61,806 nt of DNA from Azospirillum soli. Its GTDB lineage: Bacteria; Pseudomonadota; Alphaproteobacteria; Azospirillales; Azospirillaceae. The position numbers were made by a program, and so were the translations under genes. This document shows positions 7,420-16,144 of the stretch, in pieces. The notes beneath the pieces are model-generated. The model was given only the letters and a program-made list of their open reading frames with translations, searched no databases and was not told the DNA's origin. Within the stretch, counting starts at the first letter, position 1. Each line of letters begins with the position of its first letter. Location of the stretch: positions 1 through 61,806 of the forward strand of contig NZ_JAGINQ010000031.1 of the NCBI RefSeq assembly GCF_017876165.1. The letters run 5' to 3'.

Positions 7420-8663
7420 GGTGCGGCCTCCGCATAGCGCGTGGCGACCGCGCGCCGGCTGATCTTGCCGTTGGCCATCCGGGGCAAGGCATCGGCGCGG
7501 ATCAGTTCGCCCGGCTGCTGATGGTCCGCCAGATTCTTCCGGCACCAGTCGCGCAGCATCGGCTCCGTCACCTCGGGCGCGGCGGAGAACAGCAGGGCGA
7601 CCCGTTCGCCGGCGAAGCGGTCGGTGCGGCGGAAGGCGACCGCGTCGGTGACGCCGGGCAGCGCCATCGCCACGTCCTCCACCTCCTGCGGATAGACGTT
7701 CAGGCCGGCGACGTTGATGGTGTCGTCCAGGCGCGACACGAACACCAGCATGCCGTCGTCGCGCCGGTATCCCAGATCGCGGGTGCGGATTTCGCCGCCG
7801 GGAACCGACAGCACGATCTCCGCCGGGGCCTCCCTCGTGCCAGTGGTCAGGCGGTGGTGGGGCAGCACGCGGCCCAGGTCGGCGCTGGCCGCCATGTCGG
7901 GATTGACCGCGATGCAGCCGGCTTCCGAGCAGCCGTACTGTTGGAACAGGTGAACGGTCTTGCCGCGGATGCGCTCGAACCAGGGTTCCGGCAGCAGGGT
8001 GCCGGAGGTCATGGCCGCGTGGATGCGCTCCCCCTCGGGCATCAGCCGGGCCAGCGTGTGCAGGATAACCGGGGAGGCGTAGAGCAGCGGCCGCTCGATC
8101 TCCCGCAGCGCCTTCAGCAGGAACTTCGGGTTGGTGGTGTCGAGGATCACCGGCTCCGCTCCGCGCCGCAGCCCGGCCAGCAAGCCGCTGATCAGCCCGT
8201 AGGAATGGGTAGTCGGGCAGGCGATGACCGGGGTCATGCCGGCGGGTTCCGTAAAGGAACCGACGTAGCTTTCGATCTCCCGGTCGATCTCGGTCCAGCT
8301 CCGCGCGATGCATTTGGGCGCGCCGGTGGTCCCGGAACTCATTTGCAGCAGCTGACCGGGTGCGGGAGTGGCCGGACGGGGGGCGATCTCCTCCGGCTTC
8401 AGGCTGTTGTGGTAGAGCGCATGGCAGCTGGCCTCCCGCGCCAGCCGCCGCGCCGCCTCGACTGGGGTGGAGGGATGCAACGGCAGCAGGCTGCCGCCCG
8501 CCGCGCGGATGGCGAAGAACAGGGCGAGCCAATCGATGGTGCTGGCGAAGCAGACGGCGAAGCGGGCGCCGGGCCGGTCGGACAGGCGGGCCTGCCCGGC
8601 GTGGCCGGCGGTCAGAGCCTCGACCTCCACCCTGGAATAATGTCGGTCGTCGATCCGGATCAT
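7416..8663 (-). CDS. asbC: 3,4-dihydroxybenzoate-AMP ligase (AsbC type)
   Basis: ANL-family adenylating enzyme that activates 3,4-dihydroxybenzoate and loads it on the carrier domain. At 415 residues it is shorter than usual aryl-AMP ligases but the same size as Bacillus AsbC (about 412). Visible motifs: the P-loop MSSGTTGAPKCI near 108, YGCSEAGC (A5-like), RDLGYRRDDGMLVFVSRLDD (A7/A8 hinge) and a C-terminal PRMANGKISRR with the catalytic-type Lys. The ATG at 8663 overlaps the asbB stop (ATGA) and the gene overlaps asbDE. The shortened N-terminus is typical of this subfamily rather than a truncation. Confidence 0.91.
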   Translation of the reverse strand: MIRIDDRHYSRVEVEALTAGHAGQARLSDRPGARFAVCFASTIDWLALFFAIRAAGGSLLPLHPSTPVEAARRLAREASCHALYHNSLKPEEIAPRPATPAPGQLLQMSSGTTGAPKCIARSWTEIDREIESYVGSFTEPAGMTPVIACPTTHSYGLISGLLAGLRRGAEPVILDTTNPKFLLKALREIERPLLYASPVILHTLARLMPEGERIHAAMTSGTLLPEPWFERIRGKTVHLFQQYGCSEAGCIAVNPDMAASADLGRVLPHHRLTTGTREAPAEIVLSVPGGEIRTRDLGYRRDDGMLVFVSRLDDTINVAGLNVYPQEVEDVAMALPGVTDAVAFRRTDRFAGERVALLFSAAPEVTEPMLRDWCRKNLADHQQPGELIRADALPRMANGKISRRAVATRYAEAAP

Positions 8664-10405
8664 CGGAAGCCTCCGGGCGCGGGTTGTTGCGCGAAACGCG
8701 CAAAAATGTTGGGAACCGTGTGGTGGATCTCCTCCCGCGCGCGGAGCAGCTTTCCCCGCAGCAGGGATTCGGTGAGGATCTCCGGGGCGGCATGGCCGAC
8801 GCGGCGGTGCCGCTCCTCCAGCCCGTGGCGGCGGGCGTGAGCTTCCAGCAGCTCATGGACGCGCCGCCAGAACACCTCCTCCGGCATGCCGTGCTTGAGC
8901 GCCAGCAGGTCGGACATGTCGGTCAGGTTGAAGACGAACAGGGTGTCCATGGCCAGCTCGCGGAGCGCGTCCACCCCGCTTGCCCAGTAGTACCGGTCGG
9001 GCGGCGCGTCGCGGTAGGCGGGATGCAGACCGGGGAAGTCCGGCAGGTGGGTGGCGTCGGCCAGGAAGTCCGGCGCGTACTCCACGCTGTCGTGGAAGTC
9101 GCGCAGGATCAGCCGCACCGGCCAGCCGTCGCGGTGGACCAGAATCATGTTCTGCCCGTGCGCCTCCACCGCAATGCCGTGGCGGACCAGCAGATGCCAG
9201 ACCGGCAGAACCGCCACCTCCAGCAGCCGGTCCAGCCAGGGCAGCAGCCCATAGCGCTCCACCCAGGGCGCCAGGAAGGGGTTGCCGTCCGCCTCCGTCA
9301 CCATCAGCAGGTTGAAGGGGATCGCGGATTCGCCCTCGTCCAGCGTCGAATGCACGCTCCGCCGCCACAGCGCAGCCAGCTGCCCGGCCAAGGGGCCGTC
9401 ACGGTCGGCGATGACGCCGGCATATTCCGGCAGCAGGGTCAGCGGATAGGTCTCGCGGAAGTCCGGATCGCCCTCCACCACGGCGGTCAGCCAGCCGGAG
9501 ATCGCGGGGCCGGTGCACACCGAATGCGGTTCGATGATTCGGCGGGACGCGGTGTTGATGACGTTCAGAGCCAGCTTGACGTCGGCCTTGCGCGGGTCGT
9601 CGGCGTTCATCACCGTGCGCAGCGACTGGCTGGCTCGGTAGTGGTCGCCCAGCGGCCCCAGGCAGACCGCCCGCCGATCGGCGAGCCAGGGAGCCAGCCA
9701 GGGCGCGGCGTCCCCCTCCCGCAGCGACCACCATTGCCAGGGATGCAGAGGCAGGAGGCCGTAGTCCTTGTCGGACAGGCCCAGTTCGTCCCGGCGGCGG
9801 CGCACCACCTCCCAGGCGGCGGGACCGAGTTCGGCGCGCCAGAACGCCTCCTCGTCGCCGGGGATCGCCTGATGCAGGCAGGAGCGGGCAACCAGCAGCC
9901 AAACCAGCTGGAAGCGCTGCCCGACCTCCGGCCCGAAGGCGGCATGGTCGGCCTCGTCGAAGCCCAGTCGCGCCTTGAAGCAGGGATGATAGGGGTGCCC
10001 CTCCTCCAGCCGGCCTTCCAGTTCGGCGAAGGACAGGCCGTGGCGCGGGTTGGCCGGCAGGTTGGTGGCGTTCCAGCGGCAGAGCGAGACGGTGCGCTCC
10101 AATTCCGCCAGCAATCCGGTCTTGTGCGGATCCGGCGCGTCCAGGCCGGCGACCATCGCGGCGAGGGTGGCGGCCCGCCAGGAACCATCCTCGCCGCGCA
10201 TCTCGACCGATCCCGGCTGGAGCCGCGGACGGCCGAACGGCCCGAGGGTTCCTAGGCAACGGAATTCCCGACCGCCCGAGCGCCAGGAGAAGCGCTCGCC
10301 CCCGGTCACGGCCAGCTCGACGATCCCTTCGAACAGCAGGGCGGCGGCAAGCTGGCGGACCACCCGCTCGTCGGGGCGGCCGGGCAGGTCACGAGGAAAG
10401 GGCAT
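8660..10405 (-). CDS. asbB: NIS siderophore synthetase (AsbB type)
   Basis: IucA/IucC-family NRPS-independent siderophore synthetase, 581 residues, which uses ATP to condense a citrate carboxylate with a polyamine. Motifs: HPYHPCFKARLGF (the HP.HP..K ATP-binding block), LLPLHPWQWW, ASQSLRTVM, DVKLALNVINTASRR, and VEAHGQNMILV followed by LILRDFHDS (the second half of the active site and FhuF-like C-terminus). It overlaps asbA by 17 nt and asbC by ATGA. The order and neighbours point to AsbB, which adds the second arm in petrobactin. AsbA and AsbB were told apart by gene order and N-terminal similarity, not by measured specificity. Confidence 0.92.
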   Translation of the reverse strand: MPFPRDLPGRPDERVVRQLAAALLFEGIVELAVTGGERFSWRSGGREFRCLGTLGPFGRPRLQPGSVEMRGEDGSWRAATLAAMVAGLDAPDPHKTGLLAELERTVSLCRWNATNLPANPRHGLSFAELEGRLEEGHPYHPCFKARLGFDEADHAAFGPEVGQRFQLVWLLVARSCLHQAIPGDEEAFWRAELGPAAWEVVRRRRDELGLSDKDYGLLPLHPWQWWSLREGDAAPWLAPWLADRRAVCLGPLGDHYRASQSLRTVMNADDPRKADVKLALNVINTASRRIIEPHSVCTGPAISGWLTAVVEGDPDFRETYPLTLLPEYAGVIADRDGPLAGQLAALWRRSVHSTLDEGESAIPFNLLMVTEADGNPFLAPWVERYGLLPWLDRLLEVAVLPVWHLLVRHGIAVEAHGQNMILVHRDGWPVRLILRDFHDSVEYAPDFLADATHLPDFPGLHPAYRDAPPDRYYWASGVDALRELAMDTLFVFNLTDMSDLLALKHGMPEEVFWRRVHELLEAHARRHGLEERHRRVGHAAPEILTESLLRGKLLRAREEIHHTVPNIFARFAQQPAPGGFR

Positions 10406-12197
10406 GGCGTCCCCCCTCGGTCCCCGAAACGCCGCCGGTCCGGCACAGGGGATTCCGGCACAGGGGATTGGGCCAATGGGCGTAAAGGTCGGCCTCGCTG
10501 CCGGTCTGAAGCTCGTCGATGTCCAGCAGCCGGACGGTCAGGTTCTGCTTGGCGCCGATGGTCGGGCTGTCCAGAACCTCTTCGGCGAAGCGCCGCCCGG
10601 CCCGCGCCAGCGACGAGGCCAGCCGCTCCAGCCGGGCGCGCAGGGTGCGCAGCAGGTCCTCTTCAGCAGCCAGCCGGTCCTTGCCCATGCGGGCGATGAC
10701 CGAGAAGATCTGGTTCACGATGACGTAGTAGGAGAAGCGGCGGTTGATCTCCTCCTCGTCGTAATAGAGGGAGCGGATGTTGTCGGCTTCCGGGATCAGC
10801 CGGCGCAGCGAATCACGGTAGGAGTTGGACAGGTAGAAGCCCTGGTTGTCGCGGTAGAGGAAACGGGCGGGCATGCTGTCCCGGATGTCGAGCAGCCCGT
10901 TCTGCTGGTGCGCCTCCAGCGCGATGCCGTGGGTGTCGTAGAGGCGCAGCACCGGGTCCAGCGCGCAGTCCAGATAGGCCTCGAACCAAGCCCGCGCCGC
11001 CTCGTCGACGCGCACACCCCGTTCCGTCGCGGCGCGGCGCACGATCCGGTCCAGCCGGGATGGGCGGCCGGGCAGCGGATCGGCGGCCAGCGCCGCGATG
11101 GTCACGACACCGCGCTGGCGGCCGGCGGAGAAGGGATTCTCGCGGATGATCACCTCGAATCCGCTCTCGCTGCCGTCGCAGGAATTCAGTGTGATGTAGG
11201 CGGGATCGAGTACGAAGCCGAGGCGTTGCCCCAGCGTCGGGCCGACGGCGCCGATCAGCTTGGCCATGATGACGCCGGCGTCCAGCTCGTGCCGCCGGTT
11301 GACGCGGATCGAGTTTGTGATGCGCACCGGCAGCGAAAATTTCAGCATCCACGGGCTGTCCGGGCTGTAGACCGTCCGCACCGAGGAGGTAGCGGTGAAC
11401 TCCGGCCCGGCGGCGCCCAGCGCCCGCAACGCGCCGCGCTCCAGCATCGCCTGCACCACCGGGTCGAGCGCCAGCGCGTCGGCCTGGAGCGGGTGCATCG
11501 GGATCAGAAGCTCGTCGGCTTTCGGGGCGAAGGTGGCGCCCCCGTCACCCAGGATCGCGGTGATCATCTCCGGGGCCGACTGGCGGAAGGCGGACCGGTG
11601 GCTGATCTTCGCCGCCGGGGCGGCGAACCAGCGCAGACGGAACCGCCCGCCAAGTTCCGGCGCGTAGACCGGCTGCTGCCAGGGGGTCATGCCCTGAAGG
11701 CTCTTGGGCGTCGGGTGCAGCCAATGGCCGAAGACCAGCGACTGTTCGGCGGCGATGAAATCGTCCTCCTCACCGTTGGCCGCCTGTGCCGCGTCGAGGT
11801 AACGGTGGACCGACTGGTAGCTTTGCAGGACGCGCAGCAGCAGTTCCAATTCGCTGCCGCGCAGGTCGGATCGGGCGCCCTTGCCCTCCATCCGGCGATA
11901 GCTCTCGCCGGCCAGACAGCACAGCGCGGTGAAAGGTTCGGTCGGCTGCCAGGGCTCGTCGGGCAGGGCGCGTTTCCAAATCCGCCCGAAGCCGCAGGGG
12001 CCGCACAGCGAGCGCGAGACGATCTCGGCCCTCAGCGCGGTCCGCTGCGACGGCAGCAGCCATTCGACGCACTCGACGCCGGGTTCCGCCTCCGCACCGT
12101 GCCGGGTGGTCCGGCCGGCGTCGATCTCCCGCCAATAGCAGTTGGCGAAGTTCTGAAAGGTGGCGTGCTCGGCGATCTGTTGGGTGGAACGCATCAT
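10389..12197 (-). CDS. asbA: NIS siderophore synthetase (AsbA type)
   Basis: IucA/IucC-family synthetase expected to condense citrate with spermidine or its dihydroxybenzoyl form, the first NIS step in petrobactin. About 602 residues from the ATG at 12197, the same length as Bacillus AsbA. Very similar blocks: QQIAEHATFQNFANCYWRE at the start, AAEQSLVFGHWLHPTPKS, LIPMHPLQAD, TATSSVRTVYSPDSPWMLKF, NSIRVNRRHELD, SGFEVIIRENPFS and ALEAHQQNGLLD followed by FLYRDNQGF. I chose 12197 over a GTG at 12287 because AGGA lies about 8 nt upstream and the homologous N-terminus begins there. First of the six coupled biosynthetic functions. Confidence 0.93.
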   Translation of the reverse strand: MMRSTQQIAEHATFQNFANCYWREIDAGRTTRHGAEAEPGVECVEWLLPSQRTALRAEIVSRSLCGPCGFGRIWKRALPDEPWQPTEPFTALCCLAGESYRRMEGKGARSDLRGSELELLLRVLQSYQSVHRYLDAAQAANGEEDDFIAAEQSLVFGHWLHPTPKSLQGMTPWQQPVYAPELGGRFRLRWFAAPAAKISHRSAFRQSAPEMITAILGDGGATFAPKADELLIPMHPLQADALALDPVVQAMLERGALRALGAAGPEFTATSSVRTVYSPDSPWMLKFSLPVRITNSIRVNRRHELDAGVIMAKLIGAVGPTLGQRLGFVLDPAYITLNSCDGSESGFEVIIRENPFSAGRQRGVVTIAALAADPLPGRPSRLDRIVRRAATERGVRVDEAARAWFEAYLDCALDPVLRLYDTHGIALEAHQQNGLLDIRDSMPARFLYRDNQGFYLSNSYRDSLRRLIPEADNIRSLYYDEEEINRRFSYYVIVNQIFSVIARMGKDRLAAEEDLLRTLRARLERLASSLARAGRRFAEEVLDSPTIGAKQNLTVRLLDIDELQTGSEADLYAHWPNPLCRNPLCRTGGVSGTEGGRHALSS

Positions 12198-12243
12198 GTG
12201 CCGATCCTGAAGGACTTCGGGCAAGGCATGGCGAAGGCTGGCC

Positions 12244-12543
12244 TCACGCCACCCGATCGAGCCGCCGCCAATCGAGCCGTCCGCCACCCTCGCGGAAGGC
12301 GAAGCGCAGCAGGTGGCTCTCGACCACCGACTGAAGCTCGACCAGTTCCTCGGCGGTGGGCGCGCTGGCCTCGATGGTCAGTCGGTCGGGAGCCGCCCGC
12401 AGCCGGGCGGTGCCGATGGAAAATCGGCACTCCCCGCCTTCTTCCATCTCCTCCGTTTCGATCTTGTGGGCGAAGTGGCGGCAGAGCTGCGTGGCATAGC
12501 GCTTGCCATGCTCCGTCTCGAAATGGGCGGTTGATTGGAACAT
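12244..12543 (-). CDS. DUF2218 family protein
   Basis: 99-residue small soluble protein with the DUF2218 pattern: an AHFET..GKRYATQLCRHFAHK start, a charged EE-rich loop, FSIGTARLRA, and a C-terminal ESHLLRFAFRE...LDWRR. DUF2218 genes often accompany siderophore biosynthesis loci; their biochemical role is unknown to me. It sits 47 nt upstream of asbA and about 28 nt downstream of the receptor gene, so it is likely co-transcribed. A role in siderophore handling is inferred from context only. Confidence 0.85.
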   Translation of the reverse strand: MFQSTAHFETEHGKRYATQLCRHFAHKIETEEMEEGGECRFSIGTARLRAAPDRLTIEASAPTAEELVELQSVVESHLLRFAFREGGGRLDWRRLDRVA

Positions 12544-12571
12544 GAGGGGGCTCCCGTTCGCGGTGCGGGGG

Positions 12572-14872
12572 TCAGAACTTCGCCGACGCGGTCAGCAGGA
12601 AGGTCCGGCCCGGCTGATAAAGCGGGGTAACGGTCCCGAATTCCTGCCCGTAGGTGGCGCGGTCGGCGTAGGTCTCGTCGAGCAGATTGCGGACGTCGAC
12701 GCGCAGGGTCAGGTTGGAGTACTGCGGAATCCGGTGCTCGACGAAGAGGTGGACCGTCTCGTAGCCCTTCAGCGGCTGCTGGCCGGCCTGCACCTTGTCG
12801 TAATCCAGCACGATCTCCACGTCGGCGCCGAAGGTCAGCTCCCATGCCGGGATGGTTTGGGCGCCGCCGAACGTGTAGACGCGGCCCATCGGGGTGGCGA
12901 GGTAGGTGCCGGTGTCGGAATCGGCGGGGAGCCCGTCGATGGTCACGTCGATGTCGGCGTACTTGGCGCGGACGAAGCCGGTGTCCCAGGCGTAGCCGAT
13001 GCCGACCTCATAGCCCTTCGACTTGACGTCGCGGGTCAGGGTGCCGCTGCCGACGGCGAAGCGCGGGGCGCGGACGTCGTCCAGCTCGGTGCGGAAGACG
13101 CGGCCCTCGGCGGTGAAGCCCTGGTAGCGGCCGACCAGCCCGGCGGTCAGGTTGTCGGCGGTTGCCGGCTGCGGACCGGCGCCATACCGCCAGGCCGGGT
13201 TCATGACGTAATTCTCGGCCAGCTGGACGCCGCCCCAGCCCCGCGAATAGCCGGCCTTCGCGGTCAGATACTCGGGCCACACATCCACCTCGCCGGAGAC
13301 GTTGTGGCTGATGCCGCTGTTGGTCCATTCCTCGCCGGAAGTGCCCTCGAACCATTGCTGGTCGGCGCGCATGCCGAAGGACAGCCGCACCCGCTCGACC
13401 GGGGTCAGCCGCGCCTGACCGTAAAGGCCGGCGTTGCGGGCTTTTTCCACCGCCGTCATGGTCCGGTCTTCGTAGTTGGCGCGATCGACGTAGAAGTCGG
13501 TGCCGGCGGTGATGGTGCCCATTCCGATGGTGAAGGCGTTCTCAAGCTTGCCGTTGAACGAGCTGGTCGCCCCCTTGCCGGGATAGCTGCCGGGAACCGT
13601 GCTGGCTCCCACCGGGCGGGTGAAGATCGGCGCCTCGATGTCGGTGCGGCCGTAGGCGACCAGCAGCTTGGGGTTCCACAGGTCGGTCGGCTGGCTGTCG
13701 GTGTAGGTGAAGACGAGGTTCTGGCGATCCATCGTGTAGTCGCGCACCCTCGGTTCCCAGGGCGGCCGGCCGGAGATGAAGCCGATGTTGGCGCGGAACG
13801 GGCGCGGCGCGTCGTCGTAGACCCGCTCGTAGCTGGCCTGGAAGCGGTGGCCGGTGTCGGTCTCGTAGGCGAACTTGCCGAGGCCGCTCTTCAGGTCGGT
13901 CTCGGTCCCCTCGACCTTGCGGCCGACGCCGTCCTTGAAGCGACCGCCCTTGGCGTAGGTGAAATAGCCCAGCCCCTCCAGCCCCTGGTGGCGGCCGTAG
14001 CCGGCCACGCTGTTGGTGAAGACGGACCCGTTGGTAGCGAAGCTGGACTTGACGAAGGCGCCGAGCCCGTCACCGGCCAGGAAGTCGCGGGCGTCCTTGG
14101 TCTCATAGGCGATGGAGCCGGCCAGCGCCCCCGGTCCCGCGTCGGCGGGGGCGACGCCGGCATCGACGCGGGCGGTCTTCAGAAAGGCCGGGTCGATCAG
14201 GGTGGTGCCGTTGTGGTGGAAGACTTTGTTGTTCTGCCGGCTGCCATCGATGCTGACCGACAGGTTGGTCTCTTCCAACCCGTCGACGTAGACCTTCTGC
14301 GACATGGGGACGGAGCTGCCGACGCGCACCGCCGGCTCACCGACGAAGACATCGCGGAGGTTCTGGGGGTTCTTCCGTTCCAAATCCTCCTTGGTGATGA
14401 TGATTTGGGCCGGACCGGTCGGCGCGGAGGCAGCCGCCGACACGGACACCGGGCTCAGCACGACCGCGTCACCCGAGGCGGATGGGGCGGGGGCCGGGGC
14501 CAGTGTGGCGGTGGCCGGACCGGTCAGGCGATAGGTGACCCCGGTGCCGGCCAGCAGGGTCTCCAGCGCCTGGGCCGGCGCCATGGTTCCGTTGACCGGG
14601 CGGGAGGTCCGGCCATCGGCCAGCGTGCCGGGATAGCCGATCTGCCAGCCGGTCTGCCGGCTGAAGGCGTCGATCGCGCTGCGCAACGGCTGTGCGGGCA
14701 GGGAGAAAGCTGCCGGACGGTCCACCGGTGCGCTCTGCTGGGCCGCGGCGGGCATCGCCGTCAGCGTGGCGCCGAGCGCGGTGGAGGCCATCAATGCGGC
14801 GAACAATTGCCCGGCAATCCGGGACCGGTTGAAATCTGCAACTTTGATTATGGATGCCGTGCGGCCGACCAT
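12572..14872 (-). CDS. TonB-dependent siderophore receptor with signalling (STN) domain
   Basis: Outer-membrane receptor, 766 residues, for TonB-driven uptake of the ferric siderophore. Order: signal peptide (to about 45, ending MPAAAQQ); an STN/secretin-like domain at about 50-115 (FSLPAQPLRSAIDAFSRQTGW, ALETLLAGTGVTYRL); plug domain at about 150-260 (NPQNLRDVFVGEPAVRVG, KVYVDGLEETNLSVSIDG, GPGALAGSIAYET); then a barrel ending in a terminal Phe (FLLTASAKF). The STN domain means it can signal through FecR, encoded directly upstream. An ATG at 14872 with GGGAG upstream is preferred over an in-frame TTG at 14881. It is a family usually annotated as receptor for catecholate siderophores or haem; siderophore specificity comes from context. 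Confidence 0.92.
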   Translation of the reverse strand: MVGRTASIIKVADFNRSRIAGQLFAALMASTALGATLTAMPAAAQQSAPVDRPAAFSLPAQPLRSAIDAFSRQTGWQIGYPGTLADGRTSRPVNGTMAPAQALETLLAGTGVTYRLTGPATATLAPAPAPSASGDAVVLSPVSVSAAASAPTGPAQIIITKEDLERKNPQNLRDVFVGEPAVRVGSSVPMSQKVYVDGLEETNLSVSIDGSRQNNKVFHHNGTTLIDPAFLKTARVDAGVAPADAGPGALAGSIAYETKDARDFLAGDGLGAFVKSSFATNGSVFTNSVAGYGRHQGLEGLGYFTYAKGGRFKDGVGRKVEGTETDLKSGLGKFAYETDTGHRFQASYERVYDDAPRPFRANIGFISGRPPWEPRVRDYTMDRQNLVFTYTDSQPTDLWNPKLLVAYGRTDIEAPIFTRPVGASTVPGSYPGKGATSSFNGKLENAFTIGMGTITAGTDFYVDRANYEDRTMTAVEKARNAGLYGQARLTPVERVRLSFGMRADQQWFEGTSGEEWTNSGISHNVSGEVDVWPEYLTAKAGYSRGWGGVQLAENYVMNPAWRYGAGPQPATADNLTAGLVGRYQGFTAEGRVFRTELDDVRAPRFAVGSGTLTRDVKSKGYEVGIGYAWDTGFVRAKYADIDVTIDGLPADSDTGTYLATPMGRVYTFGGAQTIPAWELTFGADVEIVLDYDKVQAGQQPLKGYETVHLFVEHRIPQYSNLTLRVDVRNLLDETYADRATYGQEFGTVTPLYQPGRTFLLTASAKF

Positions 14873-14980
14873 TCCCTGCAACTCCCGTCATAGGCTGGCG
14901 CGGGGGATGCAATCGCAGGCCGCCGAGCCTGCCCCCCTGTTCGCCAGACGTCCGGGGTCGCGGGACCTCACAAAAAAAGT

Positions 14981-14995
14981 TGCGAATGATTCTCA
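14981..14995. promoter_or_regulatory. Fur-box-like palindrome before the receptor gene
   Basis: TGCGAATGATTCTCA is a 7-1-7 imperfect palindrome close to the Fur core TGATAATNATTATCA. It overlaps the fecR stop codon and lies about 110 nt upstream of the receptor start. Iron-repressed transcription of the receptor-asb operon would fit. Alphaproteobacterial iron control can also use Irr or RirA, so the regulator is not certain. Confidence 0.6.
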
Positions 14996-16012
14996 GCGCA
15001 GGACGATGATGCCGGCCGGCAGCACGGTCATCCGCGCGCCGACAATGCCGGCTAGAGCGGCCAGCGCACCGGTCGGGTCGTCCAGCCGGTAGTTGCCGCT
15101 GACCGGCTCCGACGCGATGCGGTCGTCCAGCAGCAGGATCGGCGCGGGGTGATAGCGCCGCAGCGTCTCGACCACCGTGGCGAACCGCTCGTTGTGGAAG
15201 GCATAGCGGCCGTCCCGCCACGACAGCGCCGCCACCGGATCGGCGCGGTGCTGCATGGTCAGGCCAAGCGCCGTCGCGGTCAGCCGGTCACCGGGCGCAA
15301 GGGTCATTAGCTGCCCCGGATCGCCCCGCCGGCTGACCACCACCCGCCCGCGCTCCAGGAAAATGGAATCCTCGCGCTGGTCCGACTGTACGGTGAAGGC
15401 GGTCCCCGTCACCTCGACCGTGCTGAAGCCGGCAGCGACGCGGAATGGGCGGGCGGGATCGCGGACAACGTCGAAATAGGCGCGCCCGCGCATCAAGGCC
15501 ACCCGGCGCTCACCATGGCCGAATCCCAGCGCCACGGCGCTGTCGCTGTCCAGGATCAGGCGGGAGCCGTCGGGCAGTGTCACCTCCCGCCGTTCGCCGG
15601 TGCCGGTGCGGTGGTCGGCTTCCCAGCGGATCCTGAGGTCAGGGTAGAGGTGCGCTCCAACAACGGCCAGCAGCACGGCCGCCACCATCGCGCCCAGCCA
15701 CGCCCGCCGCGGCTGCCGACGCGGCATCGGGTTCGCCGGACGATGCGTCAGGGTCGCGGTGCGCAATTCCGCCATGCCGCCGACCTCGGCCAGCCGGTCG
15801 AACGCCTCGGCGTTGCGCGGGTCGCTCTGTCGCCAGGCCCGGTAGCCGGCCAGCGTGTCCGGGTCGGCCGGAGCGTCGAGCAGCCGGACGAACCAGTCGA
15901 GCGCCGCATCGGTCACCGGGTCTGCATGCCGGTAGGCTTCCTCCGGCTTTTTTCCGTCTGCCCTGTCCTGCGTCACCCGCTTCGCCCGCCGTCTGTCAGC
16001 CTGGTCTTGCAT
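14993..16012 (-). CDS. fecR: FecR-type anti-sigma factor / sigma regulator
   Basis: Inner-membrane regulator, 339 residues. The N-terminal cytoplasmic part is a DUF4880 type (DAALDWFVRLLDAPADPDTLAGYRAW, DPRNAEAFDRL), which contacts the sigma factor. One transmembrane helix follows (about 105-122, AWLGAMVAAVLLAVVGAHLY), then the periplasmic FecR domain (RREVTLPDGSRLILDSDSAV, RAYFDVVRDPARPFRVA, VEVTGTAFTV). The C-terminal FecR tail should touch the receptor's STN domain. The ATG at 16012 is chosen over an upstream GTG-type extension. fecR runs with the receptor, not with fecI, which is divergent. Confidence 0.9.
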   Translation of the reverse strand: MQDQADRRRAKRVTQDRADGKKPEEAYRHADPVTDAALDWFVRLLDAPADPDTLAGYRAWRQSDPRNAEAFDRLAEVGGMAELRTATLTHRPANPMPRRQPRRAWLGAMVAAVLLAVVGAHLYPDLRIRWEADHRTGTGERREVTLPDGSRLILDSDSAVALGFGHGERRVALMRGRAYFDVVRDPARPFRVAAGFSTVEVTGTAFTVQSDQREDSIFLERGRVVVSRRGDPGQLMTLAPGDRLTATALGLTMQHRADPVAALSWRDGRYAFHNERFATVVETLRRYHPAPILLLDDRIASEPVSGNYRLDDPTGALAALAGIVGARMTVLPAGIIVLR

Positions 16013-16084
16013 TTTAGACGTTCGAGATCGGGACGACCACAAATAGCGCTGATCGGCACTCGGGCCGGCTTGACATCACCAAAT

Positions 16085-16103
16085 GAGAATGATTATCAAT
16101 TTC
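16085..16103. promoter_or_regulatory. Fur-box-like site between fecR and fecI
   Basis: GAGAATGATTATCAATTTC matches about 15 of 19 positions of the Fur consensus GATAATGATAATCATTATC. It lies between the divergent fecR and fecI starts, about 42 nt before fecI, the right place for iron repression of fecI and perhaps of fecR. Confidence 0.75.
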
Positions 16104-16144
16104 TGCGACTCCAGGAAGCGCACAGCGCGACGGATAGGCCGACC

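Noticed and set aside
6136..8856. A single giant protein spanning asbC and asbDE
   Set aside because: The frame is open by chance through asbC; the asbDE part begins at the GTG at 7419, and asbC is encoded in another frame with full motifs.
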